Source: Diaporthe sp. PMI_573 (Eukaryota; Ascomycota; Sordariomycetes; Diaporthales; Diaporthaceae). Taken from it: 64,000 nt of DNA. This document shows positions 1 to 11,897 of this stretch, in pieces. The translations under genes were made by a program, and so were the position numbers. The notes beneath the pieces are model-generated. The model saw only the letters and a list, made by a program, of their open reading frames with translations, was not told the origin of the DNA and ran no database searches. Positions within the stretch are counted from its first letter, which is position 1. Every line of letters starts with the position of its first letter. The stretch is taken from NCBI GenBank assembly GCA_021399435.1, contig JAJTUP010000021.1, forward strand, positions 868,001 to 932,000, written 5' to 3'.

Positions 1-252
1 GCGCACTCACGGGACGCGTTTTTGGCACCTTGACCTCCGCAATGGAACTTGGCTCGGAGCTTTCGCTAAATAAAATACCGGCAAAGACTTCCACTTCACT
101 TTCAGGTGTTTGAGCTCCAGGTGCCGACTAGGAATTATTTCGACAAGCAGAAACTCGGCTAACTATTTATTGGAACAACAGAATTGCCTACAACTTCTTG
201 TCTGGAAAATTGTACCCGCGCCGCAGAGCTTAAATCCGATCAACAAGTAGAT

Positions 253-1809
253 ATGCCCTCTATCCAAGAGCTTGGTGAGAGAATCGCAGCGAACTCCGCT
301 GTGGTCAACAAGTGGCTGGCCAGTATGAAATGCCAAAGGCCGTCTTTCGATCAGGATGCAGATCAGGAGTTTCCGTCGACAGTGGGTATGCCAGAGATAG
401 AGACTGCTCGTCTCGCCATCATAGATGATACGAGTGCCCTGCACGACTTGATCATCGGTCCTGGCGAGGTCTTGCGGCGGCTCTGCTGGGGGGTGGGTAC
501 TCTGCACAATCACTTACAACAGTACTCTATACTGACAAATGGACCAGTCCGTTGACAATTCAGTGCTTCAATGCATCTACCGTTTTGGTATCCTTGATTC
601 TATCCCGCTGGGTGGCAGCGCGTCTTATCAAGATATATCCGCCAAAACAGGCCTGGCCGAGGCGCAAGTTAAAGCAATCATCCGCCAGGCAGCAGTCAAT
701 CGTATCCTGCGTGAGGTTGATGGAAGTAAAGGGACCCGGGTAGAGCACACGGCATCATCCGCATTGCTGCTACGCAACCATGTTATGAGAGACTGGTATG
801 GGCACTGTGTCGAAGAGATGTTCCCGGCCGGTGCCAAGCTTGCCGAGGCCCTCGAGAAATATCAGGGCAGCAAGGCACCCGAGGATAGTGCATTCAACCT
901 GGCCTTCAATACGACAGACCCAATCTACAAGTTTCTTGAGCAGCATCCTGAGCGTCAGGCCCGGTTCTTCGGAGCTATGGAGGGGGTCGGCAAAGACCCA
1001 GGCCATGATCTCAGGCACGTTGTCACTGGCTACCCCTGGGCAAAGCTTGGAAAGGATGCCACTGTTGTAGATGTAAGACAGAATTCCCACACCCGCAACC
1101 TCGGCCACCAGCTGTATTAGTGTGTTGAGTATCATTGTGCTTGGGATTGCTGACAGAAGACCTTGTTTTAGGTGGGTGGCTCCTCAGGCTTCCTCAGCAT
1201 CGCCTTAGCAGAGAGCCATTCGAATCTCACGAAATTGGTTGTTCAAGACTACAAGCACACAGTCGAAGAGGGCGCCGCTCGACTTCCTCCTGAGCTTTCC
1301 GCACGGGTGCAATTTGTGCCACACGACTTCTTCCAACCGCAACCCACTCTCGGGGCGGATGTGTATGTGCTGCGTCACATTTGCCATAACTGGTCGGTGG
1401 AAAATTGCGCGCGTATCCTGCGCCAAGTTGTTCCAGCTCTGAGGCGGCACAGCAAAATTTTGCTAGTCGAGGCCGTCGTCACTCCCTCGAATGGAGAAGA
1501 ATCCAAGGTTGCCGAGAGATACATGAGGTGTGTAACATCTCGCCATCTTACTGCGTAACTACTCATTTCTGTCCAAAGGGCCGTGGGGGGCTATGGTTTG
1601 TGGAGTATCAATTTCAGATGCTAATTCTTACATTTAGGAACGTCGACGTCACAATGCTTCAGATGTTGAACACTCAGGAGCGGAGTCTAGAGGAATGGCA
1701 AGATGTTGTGAGCGCAACTGATCCTGGGTTGGAGATTACTGGAATATTCAAACCAAAGGGTAGCTGGGATTCCATGATTGAGATTTCACAGAAGACTTTG
1801 CCCAATTAG
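253..1809 (+). CDS. SAM-dependent O-methyltransferase, four exons
   Basis: Probable class I plant/fungal-type O-methyltransferase that would methylate a hydroxyl of an aromatic metabolite using SAM. The model has exons 253-492, 548-1072, 1172-1527 and 1638-1809 (about 430 aa); all three introns are GT-AG and keep frame. The N-terminal half is the helical winged dimerisation region. The SAM-binding motif DVGGSSG is rebuilt exactly across intron 2, near residue 255. The catalytic-His region reads RHICHNW near residue 325, although the usual acidic residue after HNW is Val. ATG 253 is the first in-frame AUG; the frame upstream opens only with TTG. It lies in line with the efflux pump and a second methyltransferase, suggesting a biosynthetic cluster. 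The substrate cannot be deduced. The family call is firm; exact splice sites are inferred. Confidence 0.88.
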
Positions 1810-3159
1810 ATTCTCCACTTGTACAGGCAAACAGATTGACAGATTTTGGAATGATAAATCAAGCTTCTGACTAATAAGGTTCCTAGACCTCTGTTGCCAC
1901 GATGGCCAGCAATACATTTACATTAAACGTGTAAGGTGACAAGAGTCATCTTTTAAAGCCAGGGCTGGGCCTTCTAAGATTAGGTCTGCGGGTGGTTGAA
2001 GTTGGCCACATCGACCTGACAGACGGGGACTGCAAAGTTGAACCACAGTCATTTGCGAGAAGTATATTCTCAAGCGCTTTTTAATGTATTTCAGCCAGTT
2101 CTTGCCATGCTATGCGACTCGAATGCACCAAAGAGGCGATCAAATGGTGCAACTTGAACTCCTGGTTCAGCTACATATGTATGGGTACTTGGTCTTCGTA
2201 CCCTGATTACCGGTGCTTCTACACCAGTTGAAAATTCTAAGCACACTAAGACTGAAGTAGATTTCTACAAAATAGCATCTCACCGGCCTTTTCTCATCTC
2301 TTGGCTTCAAGACGTCTCTACCATAGGATCCCTGATGATTGCTTAATGGGGATTTTAGCTCGCTCAGTCTCCGCATCCATTGATTCACACCTCTAACTTT
2401 GGCGAACCAGATCACAGATCAGTAGACAGGATGTGCTCGCGGGTTGCAGACACTTTCATGCCGTAGTTGGGCTAGAAGGGCGCCGCCGCGGGCCGGGTGG
2501 GCTCGATATCACGGTCTGATCCCGGGATATTTCCCATGCGGCTGAGTTCATGTGACGGATTTGACTCGGAGGACGTAGCCGAAGGTAAGTTCGTGAGCGG
2601 ACTCACTTGAATGGGGCCAATCACGGGAGGATATCCTCGACTCTGGTCCTTGTTCCACAGACAGTGTTCGGAACTGGAGAAGCTTAGCAGTCTCTGCCGG
2701 AAGCTGTATAATCAACTCGCCTTCTTCCTGGTAATTCCATGTCAATGACGGCCCGTCCCTACACTGTATCCACCACGCGGCACCGCGGCACGGATCATCA
2801 GCCAAGATCGGCATCAATGCCTTAAGCAATCCGGCGTCCGGGCAGCTACACAGACAAAACAGCCACTACGTTTGGCCAGGAAAAGCTTACAAACCTCCAC
2901 GCTCTCCGCGGGAGCTGAAATGCCAAAGTTGAAAGAATAGACTGCTGAGAGGCAGGCGTAGGCTGGGCCGCGAAACGGCCACGTCTTCTGATAGTTTAGG
3001 TCGGTACAGTCGCTTCGGAGTATACCGTGCTCCAGCGATCTCTGACGTTGGCTGTAGTTCGCCCAAGCTACATATTGATGTCTTTGTCTCATTCTCAAGT
3101 CTACTCGAGAGAATCGACTATTCTCTATTCGTCTCTCCTACTTTTACAATACCTTTGAA
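1810..3159. other. Intergenic region with efflux-pump promoter
   Basis: No gene is recognisable; short frames on the minus strand (about 2548-3098) lack family features and codon logic. The distal part is AT-rich and the part from 2450 on is GC-rich. It contains the GGCCG-N5-CGGCC dyad at 2966-2980 and a single GGCCG half-site near 2491. A CT-rich stretch lies just before ATG 3160, as is usual for fungal leaders. Confidence 0.6.
2966..2980. promoter_or_regulatory. GGCCG-N5-CGGCC dyad upstream of the MFS pump
   Basis: A perfect 5-bp inverted repeat, GGCCG cgaaa CGGCC, ends 180 bp before the pump's ATG. Inverted CGG/CCG-type triplets with a fixed spacer are the usual targets of Zn2Cys6 regulators. 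The same arms with the same spacing occur 186 bp upstream of the SDR gene in this block. Binding by a cluster regulator is inference. Confidence 0.5.
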
Positions 3160-5473
3160 ATGTCTCGGCCAATTGTGGATCAAACGAGCACCGATTTGCA
3201 AGGTGGCTACAAACATGTTGGAGCAAGACCTTCACCCCTGACGCTGGCACCTGATTTGACTGCTGGGAAGCAGGAACAAACCACAGATCTCACACCTGTG
3301 ACTGCAATAGATTCTTCGATCAAGAAATCAGAGAGTGGGGAGTACGGGAGCGGCCAGTCTTCTCCTGATCTTCCGATCGGTGTCTCGACCCTGACCTACC
3401 TGGCCACATTTGCCTGCAACTTGATCTATCTGGCGCAAACATGGTGTCTCGTGGGGGTCGGCTTGGTATGTCTTCGGTTATCACAAAATCAGCATGTTGG
3501 CTTCTGATCCACAGAAAGATTGACATCATTTTACGTGTTAATACAGCTAGGGTTTTCTATTACGGCCCAATTCAACGCAGCCGCGCAGACTTCCTGGTTG
3601 ACAACAAGCATTGCTATCTGCCTTGCTGTGCTCGGTCCTATCTTCTGCCACATCGCTGACTACTGGGGCCGCAAATGGCTTCTCATTGTTATGGGCTGTC
3701 TTCTCGGGACTGCCGGCGCGCTCATCCTTGCTCGCGCAATAAACATAGGTATGGCTCTAAGTGGAACATGCCTTATCGGAGTCTCTTTTGGGGGTCAGCC
3801 TGTGTTGCATGCAGTCGCTTCGGAGGTTCTCCCCAGGCGCTGGCGCGGGTGGTCGCAGGGCTTCCTGATGTGTTTCAGTTGTGTTGGTGCTTTTGTGGCC
3901 CTTGTTGTTGGCGGTCTCTTTAGTCGGTCTGGCGGACCTGACGGCTTTCGATCTTACTTCTATATTGGGGCAGCCTTATATTTCATTGCTGGGGTCCTGC
4001 TCCTCTTTGTCTACAGGCCGAGTCCGAGAGACTTACAAACTCTTCCTCTAAGGGAAAAACTGTCCAAGTTGGACTGGGTGGGTTACGGGCTTCTGACTGG
4101 CGGTCTTGTTTCTTTCTGCGTTGGTCTTTCATACTCCCAAAATCCTTACCCCTGGTCAAGTCCAGTAGCCTATGCTCCATTCACGGTCGGCATAGTTCTA
4201 ATGGCATGCCTGGGGCTTTACGAGTGGAAAGTGAAAGCAGACGGGATACTACACCATGGTCTCTTCCAGAAATCCCGGAATTTCCCACTGACCCTTGTCT
4301 GCCTCTTCTGTGAGGGTCTTGCTTTCATGGGTGCCAATGCCTACCTTGCTAGTGAGGTTCGTCTCACCATACGAAAAGATGTCTGTTTTAGTACCGGTAG
4401 GCGGTAACTGAAATTCTTCCAGATTTCGACGCTATTTGCAGCGGACCCGGTGATGACTGGGATCAATTATGGCGGTGAGTCCTAGCCATAACTATCGAAA
4501 TCTCTTGCATTTTGCATGTTGAAAGCTTCACTGACGGGTGCCATTTACATTGGACATACAGTTGCCTGGCTTTCTGCAGCTGCTTCCTCAGTCGTGGCCG
4601 GCGCAATATGCACCGCGACGAAGAAAGTTCGAGTGAGTCTACGCCCAAAAAGCTCACACTTTGATCCATACGGACCAGCTGACAGCAGCATGTAAGAGTA
4701 TAACTTTAACAGGGTTTATCATGTTCACAATCTTTTTTGCGCTAATGGCTTCAGTCGGTGCACAATCCAGAGAGGAGGTTTGGGCATATCCCATATTCCT
4801 CGGACTAGGGCTAGGTGTTGTCACTAGTACACGTGAGTCCATCCCAAGGTTACAAGTGCTTTATGAGGAATGTTATTGTGTAAACTAATTTTCATGCAGT
4901 TGTCACAACTGCGCAACTGTCCACTCCCCCGGAGCTCATTGCTAGCGCAACTGGCATCATTATTGGCATTCGAGCGCTGGGAGGTAGCGTCGGTATTCCA
5001 ATTTGTAAGTTGGATTTTCCAAGATTAAGGTATGTGTTTATTAGCTAATAAATTTCTTTACTTCTCTGGCATTAGACACAGCCGTATATAACAACCAATA
5101 CTCTCGTGGTTTTGGCGCTGTGGCATCGGCAGCCAGTAAGGCTGGCCTCTCTGTGGGCACTGCGCAGCAATTCGCTCAAATCTTGATGCAGACATCTGGG
5201 AACATCAGTGCTGTCGCTTTCCTACCAGGAGTGACCCAGGAGATCATAGATGCTGGTTCCACGGCAAGACTGGATTCCATTGCCCTGGCTTATCGGTACA
5301 TTTGGATTACTGGAATTCCTTTCATGTTTATGGCAACTACGGGTGCGTAACTATGGTTTTCCTATGCCCTCTTCCGCTGTGTATCTTCAACTAACTCAAG
5401 TCAAGCCTCCTACTTCATCATCGATCATAAAGAGGAGTTCAACCACCGTGTTGACACCCCGCTGCCTAGCTGA
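3160..5473 (+). CDS. MFS efflux transporter, TRI12-like, eight exons
   Basis: Fourteen-span major facilitator drug:H+ antiporter resembling fungal trichothecene/metabolite efflux pumps, predicted to export a product through the plasma membrane. Exons: 3160-3465, 3547-4356, 4423-4474, 4562-4632, 4697-4829 plus 4830-4832, 4900-5004, 5076-5342 and 5406-5473, about 604 aa. A hydrophilic N-terminus of about 67 residues precedes the first membrane span. MFS motif A is visible as DYWGRKW near residue 140. The C-terminus follows the last intron and ends in a short charged tail. Introns are GT-AG with 3' AGs chosen by frame; intron 4 needs an acceptor at 4696 rather than the stronger-looking 4712, which would hit a stop. 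Between two methyltransferase genes, it is most simply the cluster's exporter. Confidence 0.9.
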
Positions 5474-6873
5474 TGAGTGTGAGAACGCAAGGCCGGTAGC
5501 ATAAAGAGTAAGACAAATATGAGAATGCTCAGGGAAATCGAACTTAATTTAAATCAGTACAGAAGTACTCAACACGGCTTAGTGCGTCATGTCGCCTGTC
5601 CGCTCCATTACGTTAGGTGTCGAGCTCAATATTGGATCAATTTTGAAATTCTTCTACTTGTCTATCTTTCAAAAAGACGCGCCAAGATCACTTGTACAAG
5701 CAAATAAAGCTTTCAAGAGCACTTGATGTATATCATAAATCGCATGAAAGGTGCTTTCCAGTCGATGGCAGCAATGGCAATGGTGCTACGCAAGATACTT
5801 TTAACCTAAATAAGACCAGCGAATTTCTATATTTCCAACCTCCGTTTCTCAGCCAGATGCTCAACATTCAAGTACGGAAGACGCACATCCAGGATGTATA
5901 ATTGATCACTCTTGTACAATGGAGACGCAGCCTCTATAGAACACGATCTTGGCCCACACTGGTGGTGAGCTTACATATGCAGGTCGAGGCTAGGTCAGAC
6001 CCGATTGTTTGAATTTCCAGCATAAATGATCCCGTAGAGAGCTTCAGCTTTGAATTTTGCGACGAACAGGAATCACAAAAGGGCGAGCACATTTAAGAAA
6101 TACGAGCATTTAGGTACGTATTTGGTATCCAACTCACGGGTACCAATCGATTTGCTACAGCTGATAAAGGACTAGTTCATTTTACAAAAGTCCAAAACTA
6201 ACTTAAGTCAGTCCCTTCAACCAAGGTGTTCTTGGACTCGGTAGGCGCAACTTCGACCGCATGTGGCCTCTCGGACGGCGCCAGTGTCTTATCTAGACCA
6301 CAGTATTGGGCGCCGTCCCAATCGAATCGAGCATACATATTTTCCGCGCTTTGCTAATTTTTAGCATCGCTTACGTAAAATGGATTGGCATTGGGAAGAT
6401 TCAAATAAGCTCGGCGCTCTTCGGCACCCGAGCGCCAGGAACTGAGCCGTCTCGGTGCTATTCCTGCAACACATTGAAAGAGGCTGCTGTAATTTGCCAA
6501 TGCGAGTCCGGTTCTGTGGGATTATGTTAATGGTGCGGCATCGAATGAAGGCCCAGGGCCGAGTCTTGCAGTTTCTGATGATTTACTATAGTCTTTAGAA
6601 AGGCCCCCGCCCAGCAGTGCTTCGCACGCCGGTCCTAATAATGCGGGTATCGGCAGCCGTATAATACAGATTTTTCCAGAAGCAATGGATAGCTAATGTC
6701 CATATGGTGAAGTTGCTTATCCGCTAGAAATTTGAACATGTATCGATTTCCCTATGCTCTCGAGTTATTTTTCACAAGACATTCTCAGCAAGCTCTTCGA
6801 CGCACCTTTCTTATTTTCCATCTCCATCTTCTCGAACCAGGTAGTTACCGGCCATTCAACGGTTCCAGCAAAT
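5474..6873. other. Intergenic region upstream of second methyltransferase
   Basis: No coding feature is recognised. It is mostly AT-rich with a GC-richer patch at 6220-6660 carrying isolated GGCCG and CGG half-sites (for example near 6558), but not the full spaced dyad seen before the pump and SDR. A frame opening at ATG 6754 is continuous with the methyltransferase, so translation could start there rather than at 6874. Confidence 0.5.
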
Positions 6874-8555
6874 ATGAACGGATGCAATGATCTAGAACAG
6901 CTGACTGAGCAGTTTCAAAGCCTTTGCGGTAGGGTTCCTGCTGCATTCAAGAAGACTTCGCAGGATCAACGCTCTCTGGAAAAGCACCGCCTGGCGGTCA
7001 TCAAAGCTGCTCAAGATGCCCTCGAGCTTCTGCAGACACATGACGAATTAGCTACACAGCAAACATGGGTGGTAAGTGGCGTGGGCCGAAATACTTCATT
7101 TCATGTCTTTCCCCAGTAGAGGTGAAATACTAGTAGTCATCTCTATTCTAAGGGGCTGGCATGAGTTTGAATACCCGAGGGCTAATAATACAATCTGACC
7201 CTACAGCCTCTTGAAATCGTGGGTACGGCAATCGCTTGCGATATAGGACTCTTTCCCATTTTGTCCGGGTCCAGCGAGCCTTTGACTACTGAACAAATCA
7301 TCAAGAAAGGAGCGAAGGGTGACCCGCTTCTCGTTGAACGAATTCTCCGCTTCCTGGCTGCACACAGATTTGTGGATCAGCAGGACTCTGGCGCGTACAT
7401 TGCAAACGCCAGGACCAGTGACTATGCCACCGAGGAACGAGTTGCCAACGTCTGGACAATGTAAGTGCATTAAAAGAATATATACTCGGAGGGATGCTTG
7501 TTTGATCCTCTTCATCCCTCTGTTGTGGGGCAGGGAACTGCAGTGCTAAATATCATAAGGCTTTTTTGCATGCGATCCTATTCAGCTTTGCCCTTCTTCC
7601 TCAGGGACATTAAACTTGGGGACTCAACAGATCCTGAAAAGTGTGCCTGGCAGTATGGCTGGAATACCAAAGAGACATTCTGGCAGTGGCTGGAATCTCA
7701 TCCAGAAATGTCGCGCCACTTCAACGTTTACATGACCATGACAGCGGCACGTAGTCGATTTGATGACGATAATTTGTGCGAGTTCTACCCATTCGAGAAG
7801 CTTTTCAACGGGTCTCGTCCTGAAGACATACTTTTTGTCGACGTGTAAGTTATTTCATGACTTTCAAAAATGAGATGGCCCAAGGAGCATGGTTGCGCTT
7901 TTGGCGCCACATGGCGTCTCTCTCTCTCTATCACACAGACAGAAATTCTGCCCTCACTAATGAGAGTATCCCGTGATATTCAGCGGCGGAGGTTTCGGTC
8001 AGCAATGTATCAGCTTGCGCAAATCATTCCCGAGAAGCTCTGGACGGGTCATTCTACAAGACCGTCCAAGTGTTGTGGCAAACAGGCGGATATCTGACGT
8101 AGAAGTCATGGAAATTGACATGATGAAGGAACAGCCAGTGAAAGGTGCGTCGATTTTCTAAAACACTGAACCACCCCCACCCCCCTCGTCTATCCTAGCG
8201 TCCAGGAACTTCATGCTCACAACGATTCTCGGGGGGAAAAGGAGCCAAAGTGTACTACTTCCGGGGGGTATTGCACGATCACAGTGACGTTGTCTGTCGC
8301 AAGTTTCTCGCCCACATTAGAGGTGCCATGGGACCAAAATCACGACTGTTGATACACGAAAAGCTGGTTGCGGATATAAATCCTACCATGATGGCCACGA
8401 AATCGGACCTGCTCATGTTGTCTGTCTATGCGGCCATTGAGCGCTCCGCCGGCCAGATGAAGCATTTGTTAGAATCTGTAGGCTTCAAAGTCCTTGGGAA
8501 GCACTCAGAAGTTGGGTCGAGTGAGTGGCACATTATGGAGGCTGTACTGGGGTAG
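6874..8555 (+). CDS. SAM-dependent O-methyltransferase, five exons
   Basis: Second O-methyltransferase of the block, only distantly similar to the first. Exons 6874-7071, 7207-7460, 7560-7844, 7984-8144 and 8242-8555 give about 403 aa. The SAM motif FVDVGGGFGQQ spans intron 3 near residue 245, and the catalytic histidine region is VLHDHSD in the last exon. Intron 2 has one frame-keeping acceptor (7559), so the Met-Leu junction there is tentative. ATG 6874 was chosen because the sequence from MNGCNDLEQL looks like the family N-terminus; an in-frame ATG at 6754 would add 40 residues. Two methyltransferases in one block imply at least two O-methylations or alternative substrates. The product is unknown. 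Confidence 0.87.
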
Positions 8556-9038
8556 ATTAGATGAAATAAGACAAGAGATTCGTGTAGAGTTCTTCGGACC
8601 CTATAAGTTTCGCGACTTGCAATGATATGTGCCATTACATTTAGAGAGACCCGGATGCCTTTCGGAGCTTTGTAGTCGTGGATCTTATGATGTAGATCTA
8701 ACCCCATTGCTGAATTCTAAAATCTTCATATCCCGATTGTTGGTGTCATTACAGTATTTTCAACTTCGGTTCATGATATAACGCCGACACTCTGATCTGC
8801 TATACTGACTAGCTTTACTTAGCTCATACGGCACCGCAAACTTAGTAAATAACTGAATCATTAGCTGCAGACTTTTGCGCAACTTAGTGCAAACATGTGT
8901 TGGAGTAAACAGGCGATGATCATCATCTAACTGGGGAATCATTAAGCATGAGGGCTGTGCATGCTAAATGACTGCGAGAAATGTGAGACTGTATTGCAAT
9001 ATGTTATGGAAATCATAGTCTTCTACGACACTTTAAAA
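8556..9038. other. Convergent 3' intergenic region
   Basis: AT-rich spacer between the tail-to-tail methyltransferase and SDR genes. It should hold both 3' UTRs; no gene or repeat is seen. Confidence 0.6.
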
Positions 9039-9920
9039 CTAGGGGTAACCACCAGTAATAGTGAGGACTTGCCCTGTTAGAGATGTGTTATTAAACATTG
9101 GAGGCTCTTTCATCTTGACACGGGAACTAGATTGCTCACCATTCACCCAACCCCCATCTTCCGACACCAGGAAAGCAACAACCCTCGCAATATCCTCAGG
9201 CACCCCACAGCGGCCAAGAGGCGTTCTGTTCGCAACCATACTCTCGATCTTCTCGAACGGCCAGTCGGCGGTAGCTCCGGGGATATAGCGCCAGGCATTC
9301 TCATAGAACATATCTGACACGACACCCCCAGGTGCAATGCCATTCACAGTGATGCGACGAGACCCAAAATCCGTCGCAAATGCCTTGACCATTCCAACTA
9401 CAGCAAACTTGGATGAATTGTACAGAGCGTGGTCCTTGATCCCTAGTGCACCTGCGGCGAGGGAGCTCATTAGAACCACACGGCCACCATCTTGGAGGTG
9501 CTTCCAGGCAGTCTTGGCGACGAAAAACTGGGCCTTGGTGTTGAGTGAGAAGACGTAGTCGTACTGTGCCTCGGCTATATCCTCAGTCTTGTCGAAGGAC
9601 TCGGCTCCACTGTTGCTCAAGACAAAGTCAATTCTTCCAAAGTGGTCTGCAGCCTCTTGGAACAGCCTCTCAATCTCAGCCACCTTGGTAACATCGGCCT
9701 GGATTGATATTGCAGTGTCTCTGGCACCGGTCACATCCGCAATGGCCTTGACTGCATCATCTGCAGCCTTTTTGCTCCTCGCATAGTTGATGACAACTTT
9801 ACAGCCGCGTTTGGCAAGCTCAAGAGCGCAACCACGACCGATTCCTCGACTTGCGCCTGTGATCAAGGCCACCTTCCCATGCAAAGACGCCGTCGGAACT
9901 AAAACTGGCTGAGGAGACAT
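9039..9920 (-). CDS. SDR reductase, naphthol/versicolorin reductase type
   Basis: NADPH-dependent short-chain dehydrogenase of the tetrahydroxynaphthalene/versicolorin reductase group, which reduce hydroxyaromatic polyketides. Exon 1 is 9140-9920 and exon 2 9073-9039, joined over a 66-nt GT-AG intron (9074-9139). That intron has no stop and is a multiple of three, so an unspliced reading gives a false 22-residue insertion before the conserved C-terminal GQVLTITGG. The protein is about 271 aa. The cofactor motif TGASRGIG is at residues 21-28 and the catalytic YNSSK lies near residue 170. The first AUG is at 9920; the frame runs on upstream only from a TTG. The dyad at 10106-10120 lies 186 bp upstream. 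It closes the right side of the metabolite block. Confidence 0.92.
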   Translation of the reverse strand: MSPQPVLVPTASLHGKVALITGASRGIGRGCALELAKRGCKVVINYARSKKAADDAVKAIADVTGARDTAISIQADVTKVAEIERLFQEAADHFGRIDFVLSNSGAESFDKTEDIAEAQYDYVFSLNTKAQFFVAKTAWKHLQDGGRVVLMSSLAAGALGIKDHALYNSSKFAVVGMVKAFATDFGSRRITVNGIAPGGVVSDMFYENAWRYIPGATADWPFEKIESMVANRTPLGRCGVPEDIARVVAFLVSEDGGWVNGEQSSSRVKMKEPPMFNNTSLTGQVLTITGGYP

Positions 9921-11897
9921 GGTTGAGGACACAATAGGTCGAACAGCAGGATCCAATTGAGTCGGGTCTGGTAAGAGACCGAGTTTTTACGTCAGTCTTG
10001 GAAGATTTAGTGAACCACAGAACTCTGCATCACTGCATTTACAAAGTTCACGGTTTTCGTTTGGTCAATGTGTTGGTGTATTTTGCCCGGAGGCTTGCCC
10101 CCCGAGGCCGGGATCCGGCCGCCGAGTTCACCAAGCTTTGCTGTGCTTCACGGCGTCCACCCCTTGGACACCGGAAATAACCACTGGTGAGCGAGCCGCA
10201 TTGCATTACTGTCACTTTGTTCCCGATTTTGAAGCGCAGTAGAACAAATTCGTCACACGTGAGACCTCCAAGTTTGTACGTGAGAGTACAGCTACGCCGT
10301 GAGGTCCCTCCACATGGAATGACACATGGGCACATGAAGTCTCCGGCTCCAGGGCTGCGGAATACTTTTAACTCTTTCTGATTTCCTTTCGGTGTCTTTG
10401 GAAGTATTATTTCTTGTTACACAACAGAAGGCTTTTACTGCCCCATGCGTATTTCCCAGACTTGCCGTTGGCACTTGAAGTCCACCTGGTCGAAGTGCCG
10501 TCAATCGTCTCATGCCATAGCAACAGAGGCCAGTTTGGATGGATGTCAGCAACATGCAAGTAGGAGGAAGTCTAAACCGAATGCCAGAAAGGATAAAGAA
10601 GTTCTGCTTGCCCTGGGTCTGACAAAAGACCATAGCGGACACTGCAGGTGACGCCAGGCCCGGCCCTTTCTGAATAGTGCGTACGTCCCTACTCGTGTAT
10701 GCAATCATCCAGCTTCAGCGACTCACCTATTCTATATGAGATGTTCACAAGGCAAGTTATTATTAATCATGTGCTGTGGCAGCTGTGGCTTGATGTGAAG
10801 GCCCCCCCCCCCAGACAGCGCTGAATAGTCAAAGCGGTGGAGTGGCCGGGTGCCCAAGGTTCTGTAGGATTTCTGGACTGTGCCTGACTCAGCAGCCTGT
10901 TGCCTCTCAGGCAGCCATGCAGTCACTGGCCAGTCAGCCAGTCAGCTGCCGACCGGTCGGCCCCACTGAAACCATCAGTCAATCTTCTGCGTCGCAGGCG
11001 GCTCCAAAAGCCTGGCTGACGGAGTCCAAACATCACCTTCTCTTCTTACCCATCGTCAATCGTTCTCGCCCGCGAACGCCGTCACTCTCACTGTCATCTG
11101 CCACCTGAGTGCTGTTGAATCAACGGAGACGGTAGTCCACAGTTTCTGGCCTGCTTTTTTTTCTCGACGGGAGCAAAGCGCATCGGCTTAGATCGCATTG
11201 TTGCTCGTGGAGGACACCTTCACTGGTTGCAATAAAGCGGTCGGCGACAAAGCAACAAGGACGCGAGCCTCCATTTTGTCCTGTGAACCACTTTCCTTTC
11301 AAACTTTGGACGCTGCACGGTCCCCGTAACGACCCCCGTGACAATTCCCGAAGCGTAATTTGCAGTCCTGTTGAGCCGACTTTCCGCGCGAGCCTTTGGG
11401 TGGCGATCGATTCATCTTCACTCGGTACTCTGGGGCGTTTCACTTCGACGAAGTCATTGCACGAAAAGCGGGGAACGAGTCTTCAGGAGGAAATCAGCAC
11501 CACGAGACAGGGTCGTCTTTACGGACGTCCCGTCAAGACCGTCAAGACGCATTCACCACTTTTTCGTTCAGTTGCCACCAACCTTCTCTCACGAAGCCCA
11601 GAAGAAGCCCCCGATACCAAGGTCACGCAGGCAATCAGGTCGCATAAAGCAGAGCTCAAGAAAGAGAGGAAAGCGAAGAAGAAGGTACGCCTAGACGCGC
11701 AGCATAGCATCCACGTCGCTCGGAAGAGAGAGCCCAAGACTTTACGCCCGCAGCAAACGATCAGCCGGTCCTTCTCAAATTCCAAGCCGATCAGACACAT
11801 CGCGCAGAAGCAGACTCCCAGAACAGTTGGCAGTGATCGTGAGGTACTTACGGAGGTGTTTAACGACTCCACGTCGGTCACCTTAAGCACCAACGCC
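9921..11897. other. Divergent promoter region between SDR and TFIIB
   Basis: Contains the SDR promoter with the spaced dyad (10106-10120), a C12 homopolymer at about 10801-10813, and the CT-rich leader of the TFIIB gene. From 11283 the frame is open without a stop into TFIIB exon 1 but has no AUG until 11898. No independent gene is recognised. Confidence 0.5.
10106..10120. promoter_or_regulatory. GGCCG-N5-CGGCC dyad upstream of the SDR
   Basis: GGCCG ggatc CGGCC has the same arms and spacing as the site before the MFS pump, and a nearly equal distance (186 against 180 bp) to the start codon of the gene it precedes. The two spacers differ, as expected for a binding site rather than a recent duplication. 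The role is inferred. Confidence 0.5.
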
